Origin: Rhodobacter sp.
GTDB lineage: Bacteria; Pseudomonadota; Alphaproteobacteria; Rhodobacterales; Rhodobacteraceae
NCBI GenBank assembly: GCA_030065095.1
Contig: JASJDP010000035.1
Location: 1-60,472 of the forward strand
Direction of reading: 5' to 3'
Length of the DNA: 60,472 nucleotides
The translations under genes were made by a program, and so were the position numbers. The first letter of the stretch is position 1; each line of letters opens with the position of its first letter. The notes beneath the pieces were generated by a model. The model was given only the letters and a program-made list of their open reading frames with translations. It did no database searches and was not told the DNA's origin. Shown piece by piece: positions 15,803-24,500 of the stretch.

Positions 15803-16954
15803 CTATGATGTCACCGATGCCTTTGTCAGAACCTGTTGCATGGCGTCCAGCCAGCCATGACCATGGGTCAGGCAGGGTTCGAGATGGTTGCCTTCGGCCC
15901 ATTCGTTCCATGCGTTGACGAACAGAAGATTTTCCTCGCCCGCGGCAGAAAAGGTGGCCGCCTTGGCCGCCAGCCAGTCGCCGAAGACCTGCGGGCCGCT
16001 GTTCCGGAAGATGATCGCCTTGCCGGGAGGCCGCCGGGCCGAATTGTCCCATGATGGGCAAACCCCCGGAAAACAAGGGTAGTCCGGGGGTGTCTGGCAG
16101 GCGTCGAAGGCGGAAAAGGCGCGCATGTCGTACTGGGTGTCAAACCTCCGCCACGGCTGCAAGCGCCGCCAGTCCCGGCCCAGCCGATGAGCGATCCGCC
16201 GCCCGAGATGGCGCTTGAGATCGGGCCGTTCCCGCTGCCAGCGCCGGAAATTGCGCGAAAACGGCTGGAAGTCGAGCGCGGCGTCGAACCCGAGCGCGGC
16301 GGGTGGCCGCGTGTCGCGGTCCAGATAGCGCTCGACCCGGACCAGGTAGGGCGTAACGCCGTGCCGGGCGCATTCCTCGCGGAACGTATCACTCCAGCGG
16401 CGGGGGCAGGGCAGATCGTCGGTATTGTAGACCGCGAAGACCGGGCGGGCGTCGATCCGGATATAGCGCGGATCGGTGAAGGCCGGGATCAGATGCCGCG
16501 CATGGGCGCGCGTGTCATCGTCGGAATAATCCTGTTGGATCAGTATCTTGCGCGTCCCGCCATCCCAGGCCCGGGTCCAGTTCTCGTTCGCCCAGCAGAG
16601 CATGAAGGGAAACGTCGGCGCGCCGCTGGCCAGCACCGCGTCGAACGGGGCGTGCAGAAGCCGCCGCCCGGCGAACCAGTAATGGTAGTAGCAGAAGCCC
16701 GACAGCCCCGCGGCCCGCGCCATCTCGGCCTGCGCGGCGCGGGTTTCGGCCAGCCGCAGGTCGTAGAACCCGAGATCGGCCGGCAGATGCGGTTGCCCAT
16801 GGCCCGGAAACCGGGGCCGCGCCCGGACCACATTGCGCCATTCGGTGAAGCCGGGCCCCCAGAACGCGTCGTTTTCCGGGATGGGGTGGTATTGCGGCAG
16901 GTAGAAAGCCAGGGCGCGGAGCGGGGCGGAACGGGACTGGACGGCATCGAACAT
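15803..16954 (-). CDS. GH99-like / WbsX family protein
   Basis: A 383-aa protein of the Glyco_tran_WbsX (GH99-like) family found in polysaccharide loci. AFYLPQYHPIPENDAFWG and GFTEWRNVVRA at the N-terminus, PFMLCWANENWTRAWDG in the middle and LFVNAWNEWAEGNHLEP near the end are the family signatures, with the Glu residues of ENW and NEWAEG as likely active-site residues. The start at 16954 (MFDAVQ) has a GGGAAG box 8 nt upstream, whereas the in-frame ATG at 16975 has none. A CtrA-like site lies at 16978-16992. The exact activity (endo-glycosidase versus transferase) is unproven for this family. Confidence 0.87.
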   Translation of the reverse strand: MFDAVQSRSAPLRALAFYLPQYHPIPENDAFWGPGFTEWRNVVRARPRFPGHGQPHLPADLGFYDLRLAETRAAQAEMARAAGLSGFCYYHYWFAGRRLLHAPFDAVLASGAPTFPFMLCWANENWTRAWDGGTRKILIQQDYSDDDTRAHARHLIPAFTDPRYIRIDARPVFAVYNTDDLPCPRRWSDTFREECARHGVTPYLVRVERYLDRDTRPPAALGFDAALDFQPFSRNFRRWQRERPDLKRHLGRRIAHRLGRDWRRLQPWRRFDTQYDMRAFSAFDACQTPPDYPCFPGVCPSWDNSARRPPGKAIIFRNSGPQVFGDWLAAKAATFSAAGEENLLFVNAWNEWAEGNHLEPCLTHGHGWLDAMQQVLTKASVTS

Positions 16955-16977
16955 GGGCGTTCTTCCCGCGCGCATGG

Positions 16978-16992
16978 TTAACAGCCGATTAA
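16978..16992 (-). promoter_or_regulatory. CtrA-like binding site, GH99-like gene side
   Basis: TTAA (16978-16981), seven bases, TTAA (16989-16992): a full match to the CtrA consensus TTAA-N7-TTAA. It is 23 bp upstream of the ATG at 16954 and in the orientation expected for the minus-strand gene. Confidence 0.55.
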
Positions 16993-17026
16993 ATGGCGGG
17001 GGCTTTCGGGCCGTATCGATCCCGCG

Positions 17027-17041
17027 TTAATGCCCTGCTAA
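17027..17041 (+). promoter_or_regulatory. CtrA-like binding site, sulfotransferase side
   Basis: TTAA-TGCCCTG-CTAA, a one-base variant of TTAA-N7-TTAA, within GTTAATGCCCTGCTAACC. It ends 23 bp before the ATG at 17065. That is close for an activator site unless the transcript is nearly leaderless; the gene shows no good ribosome binding site. Confidence 0.5.
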
Positions 17042-17064
17042 CCAATCCGGCGTGACAAGACGGC

Positions 17065-17793
17065 ATGCCGTCCCTGACCCTTCCCGACCGCCTGATCTGG
17101 TTCGCCCATTGCCCGAAAGCCGGCGGCACCTCCGTCGAGCAATTCATGGTCGCCCATTGGGGCGATGCGGTGGGGCATCTGCATTGGGGGTGGGACCTCT
17201 GGTGGCAGCGGGGCGGCTGGCGGCTGGCCGATCCGCCGAACTCGCCGCAGCACCTGATCTGGCGCGATGCCGAGCAGCACCTTGCACGGCGGCCCGACGC
17301 GGTGTTTGCCGTGATCCGCGACCCGGTCGACCGGATGGCCAGCGAATACCGCTGGCAGCGGGGCAAGAGACGCGGGAGCCGGATTGGTAAAGCCTTGGCG
17401 AAACTGCCTTTTTCGCTGTGGCTGCGGATCATGCTGGCGGCTGCGGCGCGCTTTCCGCACGCCTTCGACAACCATTTCCGCTGCCAGGCCGATTTCGTGC
17501 CCGACGGGGCGAAACTGTTCCGGCTGGAAGATGGCCTGGACCGGATCGCGCCCTGGCTGGAAGCGGTCACCGGCGCGGTCTGTCCGGCGGATATCCCGCA
17601 CAGCCTGCCGGGCGAAGGCCGGACCGAGATAAGCCCGCGCGACCGGGCATTGATCGCGCGGGCCTTCGCGCCCGATTACGCGCGGTTCGGCTACCCGCGC
17701 CCCGACCTTCCGCTCGCCCCCGGCTGGGACGACCGGCTGGCCCGCCACCTGGCGCCGGCCATCGCCTTTCTCGACCGTCACGGGCGGCTCTGA
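17065..17793 (+). CDS. Sulfotransferase-family protein
   Basis: A 242-aa sulfotransferase of the family 2 (HNK-1/chondroitin-like) type. WFAHCPKAGGTSVEQFM is the PAPS loop (PKxGGTS) and VFAVIRDPVDRMASEYRW the 3'-phosphate motif. RCQADFVPDG and LFRLEDGLDR near the end match the C-terminal part of that family. The ATG at 17065 has no clear Shine-Dalgarno sequence. It is divergent from the GH99-like gene across an 110-bp gap holding two CtrA-like sites. It is one of five sulfotransferases here and shares little beyond motifs with the others. Confidence 0.85.
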   Translation: MPSLTLPDRLIWFAHCPKAGGTSVEQFMVAHWGDAVGHLHWGWDLWWQRGGWRLADPPNSPQHLIWRDAEQHLARRPDAVFAVIRDPVDRMASEYRWQRGKRRGSRIGKALAKLPFSLWLRIMLAAAARFPHAFDNHFRCQADFVPDGAKLFRLEDGLDRIAPWLEAVTGAVCPADIPHSLPGEGRTEISPRDRALIARAFAPDYARFGYPRPDLPLAPGWDDRLARHLAPAIAFLDRHGRL

Positions 17794-17877
17794 GGCAGCG
17801 CGCGCCCACATCACCGGCCATCAAGCATTTGGCGCGAGGCTCCGGGACGAAATTCCTGTCCTCGAAGGAGCGTCCCG

Positions 17878-18111
17878 ATGGCCCTCATTACCGATGCCAC
17901 GACTGCATGGTCGACCCCGATCACCCTGACCGCCGACGAGGTCTGGCAGACCCGCGATGGCAGCGTTTTCGTCACCACCACCGTTTCACCGGCCGCCAAT
18001 GACGGCATTGCGCTGCATGAAAACCATGCGGTGCGCTTTTCCGCCGGTGCCTCGGTCAGTTACCGCAAGGAGGGCGCGGCAGCCGCGCTGATCGTGCGCG
18101 AGGCTGTCTGA
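17878..18111 (+). CDS. Small beta-rich protein, possible spike or fibre base
   Basis: A 77-aa protein with a perfect AAGGAG box 5 nt before its ATG. It is made of short beta strands and small residues (TAWSTPITLTADEVWQTRDG, then VFVTTTVSP, and an AVRFSAGASVSYRKEG turn). I recall similar small proteins near tail and gene-transfer-agent spike genes in Rhodobacterales, but I cannot run a search. The context supports it: its TGA overlaps the ATG of a large Ig/LamG-type gene (TGATG), followed by a beta-helix gene. It could form the oligomeric base of a surface spike. Function is otherwise unknown. Confidence 0.6.
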   Translation: MALITDATTAWSTPITLTADEVWQTRDGSVFVTTTVSPAANDGIALHENHAVRFSAGASVSYRKEGAAAALIVREAV

Positions 18112-19521
18112 TGAAGGATATCCTCGATGCGGCCAATCTCTGGAAGGGCAGCCCGATCGGGTCGTCCTTTTCCTCGGTCAACAAGGCGCCCGTCGCGGTC
18201 GACGATGTGCGCAGCGTGGTGCAGGACAGCGCGCCCGTCACTTTCGTGGTCCTGTCGAACGATGTCGATCCCGAAGGCCAGCCGCTGACGCTGGTGTCGG
18301 CCAGTGCTGCGCTTGGCACCGCGGTGGCCGAGGCGGACAACACCGTGACCTATACGCCGCCACCCGGCATCGCCGGGTTCGACACGGTCGTCTACGAGGT
18401 TGCCGACGATCTCGGCCAGACCGATACGGCGCAGATCAACATCACGATCACCGAACCGGAACTGGCGATCAACACGCTGTCGGACAACACGATGGTGATC
18501 ACCGCCCGCACCGGTGCGATCGATGTCAGCGTGAGCGCGCCGGCCCAGTTCGCGGGCACCTACGGGTTCGACACGGCCGATCTGACGGGCGGGCCGGTGA
18601 ACCTTGTCCCGCCGGGTGCCACCGGCACCGTGTCGCTGGGTCAGACCCTGACCGCCGAACAGGGGCTTTGGGTGCATGATGCCGATGCGGGCGATCCGGT
18701 CCGAAGCTGGCAATGGCAGCGCGGCGGGACCGACATCGGTGGCGCAACCGGCGCCAGCTACGTCGTGCAATCGGCCGACCTGGGGGCGGCCATCACGGCG
18801 CGCGAAACCCAGACCGACGGCGCCGGTCAGCGCAGCGCTCGGCAGTGCCTTCGTGCCATCGGACGACGCCGCGCTGATCGCCTGGCACGACGCTTCCGAT
18901 GCCGCCACGATCACCGGGCTGTCCACGGTCTCGGCCTGGGCCGACAAGGTGAGCGGCGGCGCGGACCTCGCGCAAGGGACCGGGGGGGCGCGCCCGGTGA
19001 CGGGCACCCGCACGCAGAACGGCCTGAACGTGCTCGATTTCGATGGCGGAGATTATCTGGCCCGGTCCGTGACGCTGCCGGCGTCGGGCGATGTGGCCCT
19101 CCATATGGCGCTGATCATCGACGGCGCGGCCAGTGAATATGCCGCCGTCCTTGCACTGGATGCGACCAACGACATGCAGATCGACGCGGCCTCGGCGACC
19201 CAGTTCGACGGCCGTTTCAATGCCGCCGGGATCGGATCGTCCTTCGGCCTCTCGGGCGGGCCGTTCAGCGGGCCTGTGATCCTGTCGGTGGTCTTCGACC
19301 AGACCGGCAGCGGCACCGCCGAGGTGTTCATCGGCAATGTCTCGCGCGGGGTCACGAGCTATACCACCGCGCTGGACGCGGCGATGTCGCTTTACGTGAT
19401 GAGCAACCGCTCGACCAATGCCGAGGTCGATGGCGCGGTCTGCGAACTGGCCATCACCGGCACGACCGGAAACCGCGCCGCATACCACGCCTATCTCGCC
19501 AACAAATGGGGGGTCGCCTGA
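18111..19521 (+). pseudogene. Cadherin/Ig-like plus LamG-type protein, split by a frameshift
   Basis: The frame starting at 18111 encodes a cadherin-like/tandem-95-type domain at about residues 25-115 (APVAVDDVRSV, FVVLSNDVDPEGQPLTLV, VVYEVADDLGQTDTAQI) and an Ig-like stretch (DPVRSWQWQRGGTDIGG). At about 18825 coding continuity moves to the +1 frame, where ALIAWHDASDAATI and VLDFDGGDYLARSV lead into a LamG/concanavalin-like domain ending GNRAAYHAYLANKWG at 19521. Removing one G near 18825 restores a single 1410-bp gene. Without it the first frame runs in unrelated sequence to 19136. It may be a real inactivating mutation or a sequencing error. Overlaps on both sides (TGATG at 18109 and 19519) show it belongs to the three-gene unit. 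Confidence 0.75.
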
Positions 19522-21500
19522 TGCCCAGGTTCAAGTTCCAGGGGTTCCAGACCGGAACCCAGGTGACGCTCGCCGCCGATCAGGGCGCGGACAGCGTCAA
19601 TGCCAGTGTCGCGACCTGGGGGCAGGCGGACACCTCGTCGCTGACACTGTCGCTGTCGGCGTCTCGCAACACCGGTCTGGCACCCTTCGGCGCCCTTTAT
19701 ACCGCGACGGCCGCCTCATCGGCGGCCCGCGTCGCTATTCCCTTCCACGATATCGAAGGGGTTTGGAATTATGGCGATCCCGGCAATTTCACCGCGCTCG
19801 ACAACAACCCGATCTGGGGCACGGACGCGGACACAGGGTACGGCCCGCGCGGCGTGCATGTGCACGAAGCCCCGGGCAGTTATACGATCGCCCATACCGC
19901 TTATGATGGCGATGGCAGCCGGACGGAGACGCTTACGGTCACCGTCGAGGACCCCGATACGGTTTTCGCAGGGGCGGACACCGCCGTGGTGTCGGCGGCG
20001 GGAAGCTTTTCCGGCGCGCCCTCGGCGGCCAGCCAGTTCACCACCGTGACGGCGGCGCTGGCGCACCTTTCGGGGCGCCAGAACCAGCGCCTTCTGCTGC
20101 GTTTCGACGAGACCTTCACCGACACGATCGACATCACCGAGACCAGCGGATCAGGACGGCGCCTCTATATCGGCCGGTTCGGCGGGACCTCGCAGAAACC
20201 GCTGATCGACAAATCCGGCACTGATGACACTGGCATCACCGTCGATGGCGACAGTTTTGACGAGGTGGTGATCTGCAACCTGCGCATTCAGGGCGGCTAC
20301 GATCCCACCAACCCGCCCAGCGGCGGCGAACCGGGCGGCAACGGGCCGCGGTTCGCGCACAAGACGCTGTGGGGGCTGGAGCTGTCGAACCTCGGCGGTG
20401 TCGGGGTCGAGCTGGGCGGCACCGGCGGCGACATTCGCGGCAACCTGTACATGGCGAATTGCCGGATCCTGGGTTGGCGCGGCTATGGCGTGCATGGCGG
20501 CGATGTTCAGGATGTGGGCTTTGCCGGCAACGTGGTGCGTCAGCCCACCGGCACGATCAACGGCAGCCAGAACACGACCCCGCCCTGGTGGGCGCGGGTG
20601 GCCCCGTTCCGGCTGTCGCGGCCGCGCGGCGTGACGGTGTTTTCGAACAATGACACGACCTGTTTCAACGATTGGTCGGCCTCGTCCAGCGCGCGTGGAT
20701 TCCAGGCCCATATCCGCTGGAATTCGGGCGGCGACGCAACCAATTCCGGCGAGATCCTGTCGGACAAGGAACTGGTGATCGACCGGCACCGGGCCGAGGG
20801 CGGCGAATTCCAGATCTACAACGCCACCGGCGGCGGCTACGGGATCACGGACAATTTCGTGCTGATCGACCGGCTGCACCATATCAACACGGCCCATCAC
20901 GTGGCCTCGGCGGTGATCCCGATGGGCGGCACCACCCTGCGCAACGCCGTTCTGGTGGCGCCGAACACCCCCGCCGGAACCTCGACAGGCATGCGGCGTT
21001 TCGTGACCGGCAGCGCCTCGGAGGCCGGCGGCTCGGTGCTGTCGGGGGCGCAGACACGGCGCTCCGAAGTCTATTCCTGCGCCTTCGTCGATCTCCGGAC
21101 GGATGCCAATACCGCGGGGCGGAGCGGCAGCCAGGACCGGGATTTCAATCCCGGCGATCTGGACGACATCGCCGCGCGCTATTTCGCCAACAACCTGCAT
21201 TTCGCGCCGAACATGGTGACCGGCGGCACCACGGAACATGCCCCGCATGATCTGGTGACGCGCTGGAGCGTGGTTTATGACGGCGAACGCTGGGAAGGCG
21301 GGCCCGTCGACACTGCGCGCGCCTATACCGACGAGGTGACGGCCGAATTCAGCCCACAGCCCGGGTCGGTGGCGATCGGGGCAGGCAGCGGCAAGACCTC
21401 GCTGCTCGATTTCCACGGCAATCTGCGCGACGACGTGCTGGCCGGCCTGTCCCGGAGCGCCGCTTCGGTCGGCCCGTTCGAGCCTGATCTGGAAAGCTGA
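19521..21500 (+). CDS. PKD-like plus right-handed beta-helix protein
   Basis: A 659-aa protein whose ATG overlaps the previous TGA. Residues about 40-145 resemble a PKD/Ig fold (LAPFGALYTATAAS, GSYTIAHTAYDGDGSRTETL). From about 165 a parallel beta-helix follows, with short repeating strands (GITVDGDSFDEVVICNLRIQ, FRLSRPRGVTVFSNND). No signal peptide or membrane helix is seen. This layout occurs in phage tail spikes and polysaccharide-binding or -cleaving proteins. It has the same architecture as the product at 53952-56078: PKD-like domain, a short linker, then a beta-helix whose entry resembles LLLRFDETFTDTI. It ends 9 bp before the convergent PKS gene. Substrate unknown. Confidence 0.75.
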   Translation: MPRFKFQGFQTGTQVTLAADQGADSVNASVATWGQADTSSLTLSLSASRNTGLAPFGALYTATAASSAARVAIPFHDIEGVWNYGDPGNFTALDNNPIWGTDADTGYGPRGVHVHEAPGSYTIAHTAYDGDGSRTETLTVTVEDPDTVFAGADTAVVSAAGSFSGAPSAASQFTTVTAALAHLSGRQNQRLLLRFDETFTDTIDITETSGSGRRLYIGRFGGTSQKPLIDKSGTDDTGITVDGDSFDEVVICNLRIQGGYDPTNPPSGGEPGGNGPRFAHKTLWGLELSNLGGVGVELGGTGGDIRGNLYMANCRILGWRGYGVHGGDVQDVGFAGNVVRQPTGTINGSQNTTPPWWARVAPFRLSRPRGVTVFSNNDTTCFNDWSASSSARGFQAHIRWNSGGDATNSGEILSDKELVIDRHRAEGGEFQIYNATGGGYGITDNFVLIDRLHHINTAHHVASAVIPMGGTTLRNAVLVAPNTPAGTSTGMRRFVTGSASEAGGSVLSGAQTRRSEVYSCAFVDLRTDANTAGRSGSQDRDFNPGDLDDIAARYFANNLHFAPNMVTGGTTEHAPHDLVTRWSVVYDGERWEGGPVDTARAYTDEVTAEFSPQPGSVAIGAGSGKTSLLDFHGNLRDDVLAGLSRSAASVGPFEPDLES

Positions 21501-21509
21501 GCGGGCGGC

Positions 21510-24500
21510 CTACTCGGCTGCCTTCTTGTCCCACAGCTGCTTGAGCCGCGCCTCGCGGTCGGCGGCGGCCATGGCGGCGCGCATATGGGCCGCCAGCACG
21601 CTGGCATTGGGTTCGAGCACCATCGAGACGTGATCGCCCGGCACCTCGACCACGTCGAGATCGGGCAGCAGATCGCCCCACATATTGTCGTTTCGGACAT
21701 AGCGGTGTTCCTTGTCGATCAGGACACCTTTGCCGAAATCCCATTCCCAGATCAGCGGGGGCCGGAACAGCGTCACCGACCCGGTCCAGCGTTTCGCGGT
21801 ATATTGGCGGACCGCGGCGGTGAAATAGCGCCCGATCTGGCGGCCGATCGATTCATCCTCGCGGGCTTCATGGCCCAGCGGATGCTCCTGCTTCCAGCGC
21901 GCCATCTGCAGCACCGGGTAGCGGAACTTCTCGCGCAGCAGCCGGTGGAGATGCAGCCGCAGCTTGACGCTGAAATCCAGCTCCTGCGGGGTGGGCAGGG
22001 GCGTGTCGATCAGGAGAACCGCGGCCACGTCATCGCCCGCCGCTTCCAGCTGGTGGGCCATTTCCAGCGCGGTGATCCCGCCGCCCGAATAGCCGCCCAG
22101 CAAATACGGCCCCTTGGGCCGGACGCGGCGGATTTCCTCGATATAGCTGCGGGCGGCCTCTTCGATCGTCTCGTGCGGCGTGTCGTCACCGACCAGACCC
22201 TTCGCCTGCAGACCCCAGACCGGGCCTTTCCAGTCCAGCGGCTGGGTCAGACCCCGGAAATTCAGCACGTTGCCATGCATCCCGGCGACCAGGAAGAACG
22301 GCAGTTGCGGGCCGTCATCGTCGTGCATCAGCACCAGATAGTCGAACCCCTGCCGGGCGCCCTCGGGGCTGTCCACGGGGGCGATCTCGCCCACCTGTTC
22401 GGCGATCAGGGCCGCCACCTTTCGAATGGTCGGGGCCTGGAACAGCACCGAGATGGGGAAGTCGACCGAGAAGGCGGATTTGACCTGGGCGAACATGCGG
22501 ACCGCGATCAGGCTGTGCCCGCCGAGATCCATGAAATCGTCCTCGGCGCCGATCTCGTCGACCCCCAGAAGATCGCTCCAGATCCGGGCCAGACGCTGCT
22601 CGATCTCGCCTTCGGGCGCCACGAAGGGGCTGTCGAGATCGGGGCGTTCGAAGCTCTGGCCGACCCCGCTGCGGGGTTTGGCATCCTGCGCCGCCTGGCG
22701 GATCAGCGCCTCGAGGTCGAGCGACGAGATCGCCAGCTGCGGCAGACCCGCGCCGAGCGCGGTCAGGAAAAGACCGGCCCCGTCGGCGGGCGGAATGCCC
22801 TGCCGGACGCTGTGATGCAGCCGTTCCTCGGCCGGGGACAGGGCGGTCTGGGCGGCAACCGGCCGGACGCGCGACGGCGCGGCGGCGAAGGCGGTCTCGC
22901 TGGCCAGCCGGTGGATGGTGAAGCCTTCGATGTCGGCGCAGATCACCCCGTCGGGTGCGGTCAGCGTGATGTCGAAGCGCGCGATCCCGTCTTCTTGCGA
23001 CACCAGCCGCACCCAGCTGCGCAACTCGGTCGGGATGGCGCCGAAGAACCGGGCCGAGCGGTACGAGACCGGCACCCAGAGCGTGGCCGGATCATAGCCG
23101 TCGATCAGCTCCATGGCCCAGCCGGTGGCGATGTCCATCAGGCCGGGATGCAGGTGATAGGCGGTATCGCCGGCGGGCAGCCGCAACCGGGCCAGACCCT
23201 CGCCGTTGCCGAAACGGGTTTCCTCGAGCACCTGCCAGCGCGGACCGAAGATCAGATGCGCCTCCTGGGCCGTGGCCAGGGTTTCGCCCGGGGCTGCGGT
23301 GGTCCGGTCCGGGCAGCGTGCGGCGATCGCGGCGATATCCAGCGACGCGGGCGGGATCATCGACAGCACTTGCAGCCGGGCTTCGGCATTGGGCTCGAAG
23401 CTTTTGCCGTCGAGCGCCGAGGTGACCTCCATCCGGTACCGGTCGGGCGATTTGGTCAGCGTGACGCGCACATCCGTCACCCCGCCATCCTCGACCCGGA
23501 GCGGGCTGAGGAAGGTCAGATCGGATATCTCGAACGCGCTGTCATGGCCCGCCGCGGTCAGGGCCTGGGCGGCCAGTTCCAGATAACCGGTGCCGGGCAG
23601 CAGCGCATCGCCGGCCCGGGTGCGGTGTTCGTCCAGCACCCATTGTTCGTCGGTGCGCCAGCGCGCCACGTAGGTGCGGGTGCCGTCCACATCCGAGGCG
23701 ATCCCGTCCAGCAGCGGCTGATCGACGGCCAGAAGCGCGCCTTCGGTTCCGCCGCCCTGCCGCGCCGCGACCGCGCGGGCGGCCATGCCGACCTCGGCCC
23801 AGACCCCCCAGTTGATCGCGAAGACACGGGTTTTCCCACCGGCGCGGGACTGCGCCACGGCGTTCAGGTAATCGTTCGCGGCGACGTAATCGACCTGGCC
23901 GGCCGGCGCGGTGATGGTCGAACTGGAGGAAAACAGCGCCATCCAGTCGAGGCTGCCATCGGGGAACAGATCGAGCAGCACGTTGGTGCCGAAGACCTTG
24001 GCGGCCAGCACCCGGTCGATCTGGGCCTTGGATTTACCAAGGATCGGGCCGTCATCGATCGCCCCCGCGGCATGGACCACGCCCGAGACCGGGCCCCAGT
24101 CCTGTTCGATGGCGTCGACAACGCCGCGCATCTGTTCGTGGTTCGCGACGTCGGCGGCGAAGGTTCTGAACTGGCCGCCCTGCGCCTCGAGATGCATCAA
24201 GAGGTTCAGCCGATCCGCCAGCGGATCGCCGGGCGGGGTCTGGCGCAAGGTGCTATCCCACTTGGCGCGCGGCGGCAGTGCCTGTCGCGAGACGAAGGCG
24301 ATCTTCGCCCCGTGGTCGCGCATCAGCCGTTCGGCCAGCGTCAGGCCGATCCCGCCCAGACCGCCGGTCATCAGCACCGTCGCCCCCTCGCGCAGTGTCA
24401 GATCGGGCGCGCCGAGCGTGACCGGCTGCCAGCCCTGCTGCAGCCGCTTGCCGCCCCGGAGCGCCGCGACATGGTTGCCCGGGTGCGCCAGGATATCTTC

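Noticed and set aside
18676-19521. Separate gene starting at the ATG at 18676
   Set aside because: Its first 50 residues are Arg/Pro-rich antiframe sequence overlapping the Ig-like coding; only the part after about 18825 is meaningful, so a frameshift fits better.
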